From: Vibrio palustris | GTDB taxonomy: Bacteria; Pseudomonadota; Gammaproteobacteria; Enterobacterales; Vibrionaceae | NCBI RefSeq assembly: GCF_024346995.1 | Contig: NZ_AP024888.1 | Location: 310,001-374,000 of the forward strand | Length of the DNA stretch: 64,000 nt | Direction of reading: 5' to 3' | Shown here: one piece after another, positions 17,921-27,772 of the stretch | Layout of the letters: every line of letters begins with the position of its first letter | How positions within the stretch are numbered: the first letter of the stretch is position 1 | Program-made: the position numbers and the translations under genes | Notes under the pieces: generated by a model | What the model saw: the letters and a program-made list of their open reading frames with translations, nothing else | What the model was told of the DNA's origin: nothing | Database searches by the model: none

Positions 17921-18829
17921 TCATTGTTCCATGATGACCGTTTTTGTTTTTGGCAATAGTTTTGCGCCAAAAGTATTGTAGAGTAAGCCTAGAGCGACGA
18001 TAACGGCGCCAATCCATTGCTGCAGGCTGAGTGTTTCACCAAGTAGCAACCAGGCTGACATGAGCCCAAACACGGGAACAAGCAAAGATAGCGGCGCAAT
18101 TAACGAGGTTTGATAGCGGCTTAATAAGTAACTCCAGCCGCCGTACCCGACGATGGTTGCAATGAACGATAAATATAATAACGCGCCAATATTATGCCAT
18201 GCGATATTATGCAACGCAGGCAAGATCACGTTGATACCGTCTATGAAATAAGACGTGAAGAAAAAAGCTATCATTGGAAAAATAGCGCTCCATACAATTA
18301 ATGACATCGTAGGGACTGAGTAATTCGATAAAATAACTTTGTTGTTGATATTTCCTAGCGCCCAAGAACATGCTGCGCCAAGCACTAATGCCAGGGTAAA
18401 CCAAGTAATCGACGTATCACCGACCTCATGGGCGGTCGCGAGGAGTGTAATACCTATAATAGCGACTATCATCGCAATAATATTGTGTTTGCGAATGCGT
18501 TCTTTGAACAATATAGAGCTGAGTAAAATGGTAACAAATGCTTGTACTTGCAATAACAATGAAGCCAGTCCTGCGGAAAGCCCCGCACTTAATGCCCAAA
18601 ACAATAAGGCAAATTGTCCAAAACTTATCGTCATCCCGTAGAGGAAAAGCCATTTAACGGGTAATTGGGGACGAGGAATAAATAGTACCGCCGGAAAAGC
18701 AACGAGCAGAAAACGTAACCCCGCTAAAAGTAGAGGGGGCATGCCTTGCAAGCCAACTTTAATCACTACAAAGTTGACTCCCCAAGCGAGTATTATTGTT
18801 AGAGCGAGCAAACGATCGCGCAGAGACAT
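17921..18829 (-). CDS. eamA: O-acetylserine/cysteine exporter EamA (DMT superfamily)
   Basis: 302 aa with ten predicted membrane helices in two EamA repeats. The blocks LAWGVNFVVIKVGLQGMPPL, LAGLRFLLVAFPAVLF, PLSLLVPVFGLMSAWLLLGE and SLIVWSAI follow E. coli EamA (YdeD) closely. In E. coli the protein exports cysteine and O-acetylserine-pathway metabolites. Single gene on the minus strand. Start at 18829 is preceded by AAGGATATCG. Paralogous DMT exporters are many, so the ligand is by homology only. Confidence 0.82.
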   Translation of the reverse strand: MSLRDRLLALTIILAWGVNFVVIKVGLQGMPPLLLAGLRFLLVAFPAVLFIPRPQLPVKWLFLYGMTISFGQFALLFWALSAGLSAGLASLLLQVQAFVTILLSSILFKERIRKHNIIAMIVAIIGITLLATAHEVGDTSITWFTLALVLGAACSWALGNINNKVILSNYSVPTMSLIVWSAIFPMIAFFFTSYFIDGINVILPALHNIAWHNIGALLYLSFIATIVGYGGWSYLLSRYQTSLIAPLSLLVPVFGLMSAWLLLGETLSLQQWIGAVIVALGLLYNTFGAKLLPKTKTVIMEQ

Positions 18830-19006
18830 TCGATATCCTTATCATGAATAATTGAGAGCCATTTAGCATTGTGATGAAGCGTTTATCCGATCAGCTCCCA
18901 TTGACTCTGTGGCTTGTTGTTAAACAGATTGCATTAAAAATCATTGCCTGACAAGCTACTTATACAGGTGCTTGGAGACTTGGCTGTAGCGATGTTGCTA
19001 AAGCAC

Positions 19007-19765
19007 TTATGTCGTCATCGATAACGACAGTGGGTAGGCAATATTCCCAGCGGATTCAACCGTTTCATTTGATAATAATGCGATCGTATAGGTTTTTTTA
19101 TTCAACTGTGGCTTATAGTACGTTGGTGTGACGAGCTGTGAAAGATACTGTTTGATGTTGCTGAGAAACGCGACATATTCCTCTTCACTTAGCTGAGCAT
19201 AAACAAGCTTGATGGATGCTGAAATATTATCTGTTTGATGGCAAGACTGAATGAGTTTATTGAGCGTATGTTGGCGTTTTTTAACGATATACTGAGAAGG
19301 TTCAGGAAACATAGTATGCTTGGGGACTAGTACGGAAACATTAGTTAACGAATGAATGGCGATCAACCCTACAGACTCTAGTTGCATTAAGTAGTCATTC
19401 ACATTGGTCAGCGTGCAGTTAAGTGCATGTGCGAGTCTCTCGCGGCAATATTCATCATAGAGTAAGCAGAGCAGATCGTATAAGCAGAGAGTTTCAGCCA
19501 TTAGCATATCTTGCTCTTGTGTAAAGTAATGCACACGCGACATCTGTTTTTCCGCCACCGCGAGCAATTTCGATAGAGGTACGTTGATAATATTACTGAT
19601 CAAACTCAGTCGCTCAATACTTAACGATTGATGATTATTGAGTGAGCGAGCAATGGTCTTTTCAGAAACGCCCAGGCAGTCTCCAAGTTGTTTATAGCTG
19701 ATCGCTTGTTTTTTTAGGTGAAATTTTATTTCGTCAGCAATGAATGGATAGATATTCTTATTCAT
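19007..19765 (-). CDS. Transcriptional regulator with N-terminal HTH and second winged-helix
   Basis: 252 aa from ATG 19765 (the frame is open for 44 more codons upstream, but that stretch has no ribosome site and an unlikely composition). Residues about 8-65 form an XRE-like helix-turn-helix (YKQLGDCLGVSEKTIARSLN). Around 110-150 a second winged-helix-like part is seen (RLAHALNCTLTNVNDYLMQLESVGLI). The C-terminal half is mixed and unrecognised. A similar layout occurs in uncharacterised Vibrio regulators. It could control the divergent or neighbouring eamA, but nothing in the sequence proves this. Soluble, no membrane helix. Confidence 0.65.
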   Translation of the reverse strand: MNKNIYPFIADEIKFHLKKQAISYKQLGDCLGVSEKTIARSLNNHQSLSIERLSLISNIINVPLSKLLAVAEKQMSRVHYFTQEQDMLMAETLCLYDLLCLLYDEYCRERLAHALNCTLTNVNDYLMQLESVGLIAIHSLTNVSVLVPKHTMFPEPSQYIVKKRQHTLNKLIQSCHQTDNISASIKLVYAQLSEEEYVAFLSNIKQYLSQLVTPTYYKPQLNKKTYTIALLSNETVESAGNIAYPLSLSMTT

Positions 19766-20240
19766 GTCCAAAGAAGCACCTTGGTATGTGTGTGAAACAG
19801 AGATGTTGTATGTACTTGGGAGCTTTCGCCTAATACTAACGTTTGCCCTTAGAGTAGATGAATCCCGCATTTTAAGAGAAGTGATATAATAAATCACTGA
19901 TACGCCGAATCTTTTTTCTTTTTTGGACTCAGTACCCTAAAAATAACAGTGAGTGGTCAATAGTGAGTAGGTCCCGAGTCACGGGTGTGATGCACTGGCT
20001 AGCTTAAAAATATACCGATATCATGCTGATGTCGTATGAGAGACATAGGGTAAGATTCATATCGAAATAAACCGGTGGATGTACGTTTTAGCGGATTATT
20101 AACAGTATTCTCACATAACAATCAATCCATTTTGCTATGGTCTCAACGCTTTATAGCGTGCGCTCATCGATGTTCACTAAAAAGCAAAATGATGACTTAA
20201 AAGGGCAAACGTATGTTTGCCCTTTTTTTAAACCAAGTGA
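19766..20240. other. Intergenic region upstream of the HTH regulator
   Basis: 475 bp. It holds the leftward promoter of the regulator and, at its right end, the terminator of the next gene. No other coding or RNA signal was recognised. Confidence 0.3.
20199..20229 (-). terminator. Terminator of the 196-aa membrane protein gene
   Basis: Perfect stem AAAAGGGCAAAC / GTTTGCCCTTTT with a GTAT loop and T-tracts on both sides. Confidence 0.88.
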
Positions 20241-20831
20241 TTAACAGCGTAGCGACCATCCGTGACCACTTATTGCTAAATGTAGTTGTTGGCGTACGAT
20301 GTTACTACTTAACGCAACAGGTTCGTCTTGCTGATTAATTAGGTTAAATTTACTGTAAACACATCGTATTGGGTGAGTAAAACTACGGTTTAAAACATCG
20401 ATAGTCATCGCGTCTGACGTTCGAAAAAAACGATCATCACAATGAATCACCTTACGTTTATTATCTACCGTTAATTTCAATACATACACCTTGTGATGTT
20501 GACTTGGATCCGCTGTCTGATGAAGTGGCAAATTATTGGGGATCAACATTACGGTATTATCGCTACACAGGGCTTTGAATTGCACGCCTCTAACTTGTAC
20601 TTGGCGTAGTACGCGGTGTATTTCTTCTTGAGATGCGTGGTAATGCCGCGTATTCATATAGTAAGTATGTAGATAATCCAGCATACAGTAGCAGCCAATT
20701 CCTGCGCTCGGCAGAAATGCGAGTAGTGACAGGTGATCCGCATAACGGACAATGATGTCGGTACTCAGGGTGCTAGTCAGTAATAAGGATAGGGTTACAA
20801 ATCCTGTAAGGAAAAAGAATCTATTGGTCAT
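20241..20831 (-). CDS. Hypothetical membrane-anchored protein, 196 aa
   Basis: Not recognised. Two hydrophobic segments (about 5-23 and 32-52) form an N-terminal hairpin in the membrane. The remaining 140 residues are soluble, with many basic and His residues (HKVYVLKLTVDNKRKVIHCDDRF is at about 113-135). The chain ends GWSLRC. The orientation is probably tail-in-cytoplasm by the positive-inside rule (RHYHASQEEIHRVLRQ after helix 2). Own terminator downstream; upstream region shared with the divergent small membrane protein. Confidence 0.6.
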   Translation of the reverse strand: MTNRFFFLTGFVTLSLLLTSTLSTDIIVRYADHLSLLAFLPSAGIGCYCMLDYLHTYYMNTRHYHASQEEIHRVLRQVQVRGVQFKALCSDNTVMLIPNNLPLHQTADPSQHHKVYVLKLTVDNKRKVIHCDDRFFRTSDAMTIDVLNRSFTHPIRCVYSKFNLINQQDEPVALSSNIVRQQLHLAISGHGWSLRC

Positions 20832-21094
20832 ACTCTCTGCATTTAATCAATCAATAGTGTGCATATGAGTATCATAGCAGTTAATAATGATAGTTTTGTT
20901 GTTATGGCGTTAGAAAATTCGTATTCTTCCCATTATTAAGACGTTTATTGAGGTTAATCACATCGTTACCTTTATTTTACCCATCACGATGTGGCGCAAT
21001 AGCTGTCTATGAGTCTGCTAATTAAGCATAAGATCCGTTTCGAGTCTTCACGTGCTTATGGTAGAGTTCTCAAGAATCTACTTTAGGAGTGTTT

Positions 21095-21358
21095 ATGTCT
21101 CAATCTATGCAAACTCGCTTAGAAAAAATCGTTAATATGGGTAAATGGCGATATACCTTGATTGACGGAGGATTAAAATTTGGCTTATTTACTGCGATTA
21201 TTTTTATTGTGCTGACTAAATTTACCAATGAAATGTCTACCAAAGATATGATAATGCCGATTATTGTTTTCCCATTAGTGATGAGCGTTTCACATTTTAT
21301 CAAGTGGCATTTCTTCCGTAAGAAACTTATTGAGATACGCGCAAAAGACTCACAATAG
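21095..21358 (+). CDS. Small two-helix membrane protein, 87 aa
   Basis: Not recognised. Two hydrophobic helices (about 24-42 and 52-70) with a short acidic loop and a basic C-terminal tail (KWHFFRKKLIEIRAKDSQ). The ATG at 21095 is chosen over an in-frame GTG two codons earlier because TTAGGAG is then spaced 5 nt away. Such proteins often modulate membrane enzymes, but no function can be assigned. Has its own terminator. Confidence 0.65.
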   Translation: MSQSMQTRLEKIVNMGKWRYTLIDGGLKFGLFTAIIFIVLTKFTNEMSTKDMIMPIIVFPLVMSVSHFIKWHFFRKKLIEIRAKDSQ

Positions 21359-21368
21359 TGCTATTACT

Positions 21369-21404
21369 CAGCGTGTTATCTTAAAAATATGACACGCTGT
21401 TTTA
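21369..21404 (+). terminator. Terminator after the small membrane protein
   Basis: CAGCGTGTTAT pairs with ATGACACGCTG (one G-U) around a 9-nt A-rich loop, followed by TTTTAC. Confidence 0.65.
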
Positions 21405-21639
21405 CATTTATAACGCTACATTTTCGTACTCATCCCTTAAGCTTTCCCGCTACAGCTCATCTCACACGACACACCAATTTGTGAGCTCTCTTGTCTTTTA
21501 ATCATATGAATATAAAAAGTCTTTAATTCTTACATATTCTATTGGCGAAGATTTATTCTTCGCTCTACTATGTGTAATAACCATATATGTTTGGTGCGCC
21601 TGGCATTGAAAACCTTTAATGCCGACTTGGAGAGAAGTA

Positions 21640-23262
21640 ATGATTAGAAATATCAACATTGGAATCAGAACAGCGTTGTTGTTCGGAATTATAGGGATAA
21701 TTACGATTATCTTGGGAGTGTTTGCTTCTTCACAGTTATCAAAACTCAATGATACCACAGATGTACTCACTCAACATCGTATGCCCGCTATTATGACGGT
21801 TGCTGATATGGCAAGCGCGATACTCTTAATGCAAGTTCGTATTAATACGATTTCCGATGCCAAGGATACACAAACGGTGGAAAGCCTCATTAAGCAGGTA
21901 GACGATATCTCTAGTCGATACGATGTCAGTGAAAAGAGAATGGAAGCGTATTCCAATACGACTGAATCGAAAAAATTATACGATGAAGTGCGTCTTCTTA
22001 ATGACAAAATGATGGAAACCTTACCGACACTTTTTGCTCTTTCTCGTGATAACAAAATGGAAGAATCCATTAAATATCGTAATCAGACTGTGATGCCTGC
22101 TGCGATTGAATTGAGAAAAACGCTCGACAAGTATATGGCGTTTCAAAAAGAGCGTGCGGATGATGATAACAATAAAGCAACGGTCAGTTTTGAAGAATCA
22201 AAAATGGCCCTAACGATTGGTATTGTTATCACGCTGGCACTAATGGGCGTCATGGGGATTTTCTACACTAAAAGTTTAACTGTTCCTTTAAATCGCTCTG
22301 TAGAAATCGCCAAGACGATTGCTTCCGGTGATTTGACCGAAAAATTCAAAGATGACGGCAAAGATGAAGCGGCTCAAATGATTAAGGCGCTTGCGGATAT
22401 GCAAGCACAATTGAGAAATGCGTTATCCTTGATTTCTGATTCTTCTCAGCAGCTAGCAGCTACATCGGAAGAATTGAGTGCGGTAACTAGCCAGTCTTCG
22501 CAATACATTACTCAACAAAGTGACGAAGTGAATTACGCTGCCACCGCGGTGAGTGAATTGACTACGGCGATTGATGAAGTAGCCCGTAGTGCGAATTCGG
22601 CAAGAGATAATTCCGAAGTCGTTGATGAAAAATCTCAACAAGGGAAGATCAAAATAGCAGAAACCATAAAAACTGTTGATTTACTGAAAAATGAAATCGG
22701 TGATTCGGAACAGGGTGTGGTGTCATTAGCTAAAGAAATCCAAAATATCGGTAAAGTGTTGAGTGTTATTCGTGAAATTGCTGACCAAACGAACTTGTTA
22801 GCATTGAACGCGGCGATAGAGGCAGCACGAGCAGGTGAAAATGGACGTGGTTTTGCTGTTGTTGCTGATGAAGTGAGAGCATTGGCTCATCGTACACAAA
22901 CCTCAACGACCGATATCGAGGATATGATGAGTACGGTTAGCTCACAAACCGATAAAGCGGTACAGAGCATGTCGAAGAGTAACACGATGGCTGGCACGAC
23001 ACTTGGCAAAGCTCGAGAAGCCGGGGAATCGTTTGAAGAGATTTCAGTACTTGTTTCGGGTATTAATGATCAAAATGCCACGATTGCTAGTGCCGCAGAA
23101 GAGCAGGCTACCGTTGCGCAAAGTGTCGATAAAAACATTACCCACATCCGAGATCTGTCAGTACAAACCTCTGCTGGCTCAGATCAAACAACAGCATCGA
23201 GTAAAGAGTTGGCCAAATTGGCGGAGCACCTTCACCAATTAGTTAAACGCTTTAAATTGTAA
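21640..23262 (+). CDS. Methyl-accepting chemotaxis protein with four-helix-bundle sensor
   Basis: 540 aa from the ATG at 21640 (GAGAGAAGTA before it; the frame opens 7 codons earlier). Layout: transmembrane helix 1 (about 10-32), a periplasmic helical 4HB_MCP domain of about 150 residues, helix 2 (about 190-212), HAMP ([19 protein letters not shown]), adaptation helices and the signalling tip [39 protein letters not shown] (written with a break). It detects a small molecule outside and controls CheA through CheW. No C-terminal NWETF-type pentapeptide. A hairpin (GCGAAGA/TCTTCGC, 21545-21563) lies in the leader. Ligand unknown. Confidence 0.9.
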   Translation: MIRNINIGIRTALLFGIIGIITIILGVFASSQLSKLNDTTDVLTQHRMPAIMTVADMASAILLMQVRINTISDAKDTQTVESLIKQVDDISSRYDVSEKRMEAYSNTTESKKLYDEVRLLNDKMMETLPTLFALSRDNKMEESIKYRNQTVMPAAIELRKTLDKYMAFQKERADDDNNKATVSFEESKMALTIGIVITLALMGVMGIFYTKSLTVPLNRSVEIAKTIASGDLTEKFKDDGKDEAAQMIKALADMQAQLRNALSLISDSSQQLAATSEELSAVTSQSSQYITQQSDEVNYAATAVSELTTAIDEVARSANSARDNSEVVDEKSQQGKIKIAETIKTVDLLKNEIGDSEQGVVSLAKEIQNIGKVLSVIREIADQTNLLALNAAIEAARAGENGRGFAVVADEVRALAHRTQTSTTDIEDMMSTVSSQTDKAVQSMSKSNTMAGTTLGKAREAGESFEEISVLVSGINDQNATIASAAEEQATVAQSVDKNITHIRDLSVQTSAGSDQTTASSKELAKLAEHLHQLVKRFKL

Positions 23263-23284
23263 CGTTTACCGCGGATACAAGCAT

Positions 23285-23315
23285 AAGGGGAAGCGCACGC
23301 TTCCCCTTGTTTTTT
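23285..23315 (+). terminator. Terminator after the 4HB chemoreceptor
   Basis: AAGGGGAAGC / GCTTCCCCTT stem with a GCAC loop, then GTTTTTT. Confidence 0.88.
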
Positions 23316-23425
23316 GTAGTTAATGTTTTCTATCGATCGTTCTCCCTATTTTTATCTATCTCCATTTTAATGAATCTTTCATGAATTCTGACGTAATGTA
23401 TTGTGTTTATTGGCATAAAAATTAA

Positions 23426-23451
23426 ATATATGGATATTCGTATATATGGAT
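23426..23451. promoter_or_regulatory. Direct repeat overlapping the arsR promoter, candidate ArsR operator
   Basis: ATATATGGAT occurs at 23426-23435 and 23442-23451, 16 bp apart. TTGGCA (23410) and GATATT (23433) could be -35 and -10 with a 17-bp spacer, so the repeat covers the -10 and start region, as expected for autorepression. Confidence 0.4.
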
Positions 23452-23458
23452 GATAAAG

Positions 23459-23800
23459 ATGCTACTTCATCAGTTTTTCAAATTGCTCGCCGATGAAACC
23501 AGAGTGCGCTGCTTATTATTAATTGCGAGAGAAGAGAGGCTGTGTGTCGCTGAAATAACAGCAGCACTCAATGAAAGCCAACCGAAAGTTTCTCGCCATT
23601 TAGCACTATTACGCGCTAATGGTGTGATAGTCGATACAAGACAAGGGCAATGGGTGTTTTATCGTTTAGCAAATCAACTACCAGGGTGGATGAATCAGCA
23701 AATTCAAAGCTTACTGAATTCATCGTGTGTGAGCTTGGAATACCAACAGGATATGCAACGCTTGAATGCCATGAGAGAGCGCGACGAATGTTGCCGTTAA
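23459..23800 (+). CDS. arsR: ArsR-family metalloregulatory repressor
   Basis: 113 aa. Winged-helix ArsR fold: MLLHQFFKLLADETRVRCLL, then the recognition helix ESQPKVSRHLALLRANGVI and the wing with DTRQGQWVFYRL. Classical ArsR uses ELCVCDL; here the site reads LCVAEI with one Cys, but further Cys residues lie near the end (SSCVSL and a terminal ECCR), so arsenite would be bound with a different Cys set, as in other ArsR subtypes. An alternative start 3 codons upstream overlaps the direct repeat and lacks a ribosome site. It is followed after 12 bp by arsJ; the two form an operon. Confidence 0.82.
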   Translation: MLLHQFFKLLADETRVRCLLLIAREERLCVAEITAALNESQPKVSRHLALLRANGVIVDTRQGQWVFYRLANQLPGWMNQQIQSLLNSSCVSLEYQQDMQRLNAMRERDECCR

Positions 23801-23812
23801 CAGGAAGCGATT

Positions 23813-25057
23813 ATGTGGTATAAGTTAGATAATCAAGTGCGTCAATATATGCTGGTAACGTTTAATTATTGGAATTTTACGATAACAGATGGTGCATTGC
23901 GTATGTTGGTCGTGTTGTACTTTTACGATTTAGGGTACACCACATTTGCGATTGCTTCTTTATTCTTGTTCTATGAGTTTTTTGGTGTGGTCACGAATCT
24001 TATTGGCGGTTGGATAGGCGCACGATTAGGGCTTAATCGAACAATGAATGTGGGATTAGCGCTACAAATTGTCTCTCTCTTAATGCTGGCGGTGCCCGAG
24101 AGTAGCCTAGCGATCCCTTGGGTTATGGCGGCTCAAGCTTTATCTGGTATTGCAAAAGATCTCAATAAAATGAGTGCCAAAAGCTCGATTAAATCGTTAG
24201 TGCCCAAGAATGCGCAAGGGGCATTATATCGTTGGATAGCGCTTCTAACTGGTTCAAAAAATGCGTTAAAAGGGCTGGGTTTTTTTATTGGTGGAGCTTT
24301 GTTGTCTTTGATAGGGTTTCAGCATGCGGTTCTCGTCATGGCTCTGGTTTTAACCTTTGTATTTATGGGTAGCTTGGCCATGCTACACACTGATCTGGGT
24401 AAAGCGAAAAGCAAACCTAAGTTTTCTGATATTTTTTCTAAATCCCGACACCTAAATGTATTGTCTGCTGCACGTTTATTTCTATTTGGGGCTCGCGATG
24501 TGTGGTTTGTTATTGCTTTACCTATTTATCTCGGCTCGGTATTCGATTGGACCCATAGTGAAGTCGGTGGTTTTCTCGCGCTTTGGATCATCGGTTACGG
24601 GATAGTGCAAAGTCTTGCTCCACAGATTACTCGTTACACCATGGGGGGTAATACAGAACGCAACCCTGATGGACGCTCTGCACTCGAGTGGGCCGTTGGG
24701 CTATCTTTGGTAACTGCAATTATTGCTTTTAGCGTGCAACAGCAGTGGTATCCAGAGTGGATTATCGTCATTGGGTTATTAGTATTTGGTGGAGTATTTG
24801 CGATAAACTCTTCTTTGCATTCATATTTAATTGTTAGTTATGCCAAAGAGGACGGCGTTTCACTTGATGTGGGATTCTATTACATGGCCAATGCCATGGG
24901 ACGTTTAATTGGCACAATGCTTTCTGGGTGGGTATTTCAACAATGGGGCTTTAGCGCGTGTTTGTGGGTCTCGTTTGTATTTTTAGTCATTACATCGTTA
25001 TTATCTTGGTGGTTACCCCGAACAAGCGATCGCAATGTCACACACACTGTCGAATAG
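23813..25057 (+). CDS. arsJ: Organoarsenical efflux MFS permease ArsJ
   Basis: 414 aa with 11-12 membrane helices. The N-terminus (VRQYMLVTFNYWNFTITDGA) and the block SGIAKDLNKMSAKSSIK are characteristic of ArsJ. Family knowledge: ArsJ exports 1-arseno-3-phosphoglycerate, made when glyceraldehyde-3-phosphate dehydrogenase uses arsenate; the pair gives arsenate resistance. In most genomes a dedicated gapdh gene sits beside arsJ. None is present here: the next gene is a chemoreceptor. The ArsR gene immediately upstream supports arsenic control. Confidence 0.87.
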   Translation: MWYKLDNQVRQYMLVTFNYWNFTITDGALRMLVVLYFYDLGYTTFAIASLFLFYEFFGVVTNLIGGWIGARLGLNRTMNVGLALQIVSLLMLAVPESSLAIPWVMAAQALSGIAKDLNKMSAKSSIKSLVPKNAQGALYRWIALLTGSKNALKGLGFFIGGALLSLIGFQHAVLVMALVLTFVFMGSLAMLHTDLGKAKSKPKFSDIFSKSRHLNVLSAARLFLFGARDVWFVIALPIYLGSVFDWTHSEVGGFLALWIIGYGIVQSLAPQITRYTMGGNTERNPDGRSALEWAVGLSLVTAIIAFSVQQQWYPEWIIVIGLLVFGGVFAINSSLHSYLIVSYAKEDGVSLDVGFYYMANAMGRLIGTMLSGWVFQQWGFSACLWVSFVFLVITSLLSWWLPRTSDRNVTHTVE

Positions 25058-25255
25058 CTTATGATAAATAAGGGATAAAAGAGTTGGGAGATACATAATT
25101 CGCTGTAAAATCTTATCGTAATGATAATAATGCGCGAGGGTAACTTGCAGTAGAAGCGATCGTTTATCTATGGATCTTTTTTATATGAATATAATAACAA
25201 GGATGTTGGTCACCTCGTAAAAAAGGTGTTTTTTACATTATTTATTCTTTTTGAT

Positions 25256-25282
25256 TAAACTTATAATAGGTTAGGCCGATAA
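25256..25282 (+). promoter_or_regulatory. Sigma-28 (FliA) promoter of the next chemoreceptor
   Basis: TAAACTTA, 11 bp, then a perfect GCCGATAA. The FliA consensus is TAAAGTTT-N11-GCCGATAA. Transcription would start near 25290, about 40 nt before the ATG at 25329. Confidence 0.75.
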
Positions 25283-25328
25283 ATATAATACTCTCGCGGC
25301 TACATCTTTTATGACAACAGGACGTAAG

Positions 25329-27245
25329 ATGAAAAAACTAGGTCTTAAACCAATATTGATGATTTCGATATTATCGCTGGTCGGGATATCCGTCACTATT
25401 TCAAACTATCTGTCTTATAGTCAGCAAAAAAAAGAGCTTAAAGCTCAAATTATCAAATCAAACCAGCAACTGGTTGTGGATCAAGCATTATTGGTTGAAC
25501 AGTTCATTAGTGAAAAGGTGTCTGGCCTTAAAGGACTTGGAGAAAGATACCAGTCTTCTGATTTACCGGCTAAAACTCCACAAGACTTTGTCGATTTAAG
25601 TTCTATTTTTGCGATAACCTTAAATACTGGTAGCTCATTTATCGGCTTAGAAGATAGCGGTTATGCGTATTGGAACCTAGAAAATTCGAGCTGGCCTAAT
25701 CATAAGTTTGAAGGTGATATTCGCAAGCAAGGCTACTATCAAGATGGGCGTAATGCCCAAACGCCCGCGATGACAGAGCCTTATCCTGATGAAGGTGATG
25801 CCAATGTCTACTGGATTAGTATGGTGCAGCGTATTAAGCAAGGAATGATCGGTGCAGATATGAAACTCGGGTTCTTAAATAAATTGGTGCTCGACATCGC
25901 AAAAGAACAAGGCTCGATGGCTTTCATTTTTAATAAAGATACAACATTGCTTGCATCTTCAGATCCTAAGACGGTCAAGCCTGGAATGAAAGGTAATGAG
26001 GTTGCATGGTTAAAGCCACTTTCCGGATCACTCGTTAGCGAAAAGTCCACGACTCAAGAATTTACAAATGGCACGGAAAAAATTCTTTTTTCCCATCAAA
26101 TTAACGTAGCAAATAAACAATGGTACTTTGCGATTGTCGTCAATAAAGCCGATGTTTTTGCAAGTTTAGTCACCGCACGTAATTCTGCGATCATGACCAC
26201 TTTGATATTAGTATTACTTAGTGTGATCATCGCGTTCTTTGTTGTCCAAATTATATATCGTCCGATTCTTTCTTTAAAAGCGATGATAGAAGGATTATCG
26301 AGCGGAGAAGCTGATTTAACTAAGCGCTTAGATGTCACCACCGATGATGATTTAGGACAAATTGCGCAAAGCGTTAACCTGTTTGTTGATAAGCTACAAA
26401 CCATGATGATCGATATTCGTAGTGCGACTTTAACGCTACAAGATAATATCGGTGATATGGAGAAACTGTCGCAAGAAAACTCAGAAATTCTCAATAACCA
26501 TGTGATTGAAACTGAACAAGTCGTTACGGCGATTGATGAAATGAGCGCGACTACCGCGGCAATGGCCAGTGACATTTCTAATGCGGCTAATTTGGCACAG
26601 CGCACTAACGATGAAAGTAACGAATCGAGCAAGCTAGTCGCGAAATCACAAAATAATATTACCTCGCTGATAAGTGGTGTTGATAACTCGTCGCGACGAG
26701 TCAATACGATGAACGATGAGACTAAAAATATTAGTGAAATATTAGGCGTGATTGGGGATATTTCTGAGCAAACTAATTTGTTGGCGTTAAATGCGGCGAT
26801 AGAAGCGGCAAGGGCTGGTGAGCAGGGGCGAGGCTTTGCGGTGGTGGCTGATGAAGTTCGTAAACTAGCGAATCGTACGAAAGAAAGTACCGAACAGATT
26901 AGCGAAGTGCTGAAAAAACTGGTTAATGGTAGCCAAGAAGTGGTGATTGCGATGGAGCAAACCAAAGCTCAGTGCGAACAAACCGCAGAAGAATCGCAGA
27001 GTGTTCATGTTGGTTTAGAGAAAGTGATTCATTCTATCTCTGAAATCAATGATATTAGTACACAAATTGCGACGGCTGCAGAAGAGCAAACGAGCGTAAC
27101 CCAAGATGTCAGTCGCAATATGAATGCGCTCAATGACATTGTCTCTAACTTGGCAAGTAATGGTGATAAGGCCGTATCCGGCATGAAAACCGTCGCTGAG
27201 GTGAACCAACAGCTCACGCAAATTATTCAGAGATTCAAAGTGTAG
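25329..27245 (+). CDS. Methyl-accepting chemotaxis protein with dCache-type sensor
   Basis: 638 aa from the ATG at 25329, which has AGGA 6 nt ahead; an in-frame ATG six codons earlier has none. Helix 1 at about 8-28, a periplasmic Cache domain of about 240 residues (with [28 protein letters not shown]), helix 2 at about 283-305, HAMP (about 305-360) and the signalling domain with [20 protein letters not shown]. dCache receptors often bind amino acids, amines or carboxylates directly. The sigma-28 promoter shows coexpression with late flagellar and chemotaxis genes. Confidence 0.9.
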   Translation: MKKLGLKPILMISILSLVGISVTISNYLSYSQQKKELKAQIIKSNQQLVVDQALLVEQFISEKVSGLKGLGERYQSSDLPAKTPQDFVDLSSIFAITLNTGSSFIGLEDSGYAYWNLENSSWPNHKFEGDIRKQGYYQDGRNAQTPAMTEPYPDEGDANVYWISMVQRIKQGMIGADMKLGFLNKLVLDIAKEQGSMAFIFNKDTTLLASSDPKTVKPGMKGNEVAWLKPLSGSLVSEKSTTQEFTNGTEKILFSHQINVANKQWYFAIVVNKADVFASLVTARNSAIMTTLILVLLSVIIAFFVVQIIYRPILSLKAMIEGLSSGEADLTKRLDVTTDDDLGQIAQSVNLFVDKLQTMMIDIRSATLTLQDNIGDMEKLSQENSEILNNHVIETEQVVTAIDEMSATTAAMASDISNAANLAQRTNDESNESSKLVAKSQNNITSLISGVDNSSRRVNTMNDETKNISEILGVIGDISEQTNLLALNAAIEAARAGEQGRGFAVVADEVRKLANRTKESTEQISEVLKKLVNGSQEVVIAMEQTKAQCEQTAEESQSVHVGLEKVIHSISEINDISTQIATAAEEQTSVTQDVSRNMNALNDIVSNLASNGDKAVSGMKTVAEVNQQLTQIIQRFKV

Positions 27246-27277
27246 AACTTTGTAAATACATGTAGATTTGTGCTCTT

Positions 27278-27312
27278 AATCCGCTTTGTTTTGAACAAAG
27301 CGGATTTTTTAT
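27278..27312 (+). terminator. Terminator after the dCache chemoreceptor
   Basis: AATCCGCTTTGTT / AACAAAGCGGATT with a TTG loop and TTTTTT tail. Confidence 0.9.
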
Positions 27313-27772
27313 TTTGGCGTCGCGGTTATTTGCTTAAACAGTATCAACAGACCCCATTTTAGGTTGTCTCGTAGTTTTGTCATGTTTTTGCGTTTATCGC
27401 TTATCGCTTACACCTACACATCATGTTGTTTGAAAGAGAAACAGGGTGGTTCTCTCTCGCACGGTCCTAAACTTTACGCTCATTTAGGATTGCTCATCTA
27501 TCACTTATCGTTTATTCCTGTCTTAGAGTGATATATATCATATTTATGTGTAAATATATGAATAATCTGGTATTGTCTAGCCGCCTAAATATCTGGTTAA
27601 CGTAACCAAGGTAGAGAAAAAACAGCTGAAATTTGTGGCAGAACCTGACACGTATTTGTACACATATTATCACTGGGAATTATATTAAACATTACTAATG
27701 TGATTCTTGATGGGTGAGGACATCTTGCGCTGTCACTCATTGGGAATCTGGGTAATATCATAGGAAATGATT
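27313..27772. other. Intergenic region before the short chemoreceptor
   Basis: 460 bp with no gene. Contains a small repeat (CCTAAA at about 27466 with TTTAGG at about 27483) and a perfect 12-bp A/T palindrome TGATATATATCA near 27531. Neither matches a regulator I know. No sigma-28 promoter is visible. Confidence 0.3.

Noticed and set aside
25119..25137. Fur-like half site (AATGATAATAAT) between arsJ and the chemoreceptor
   Set aside because: Only the left half matches; the right half (GCGCGAG) does not, and the FliA promoter lies 120 bp downstream.
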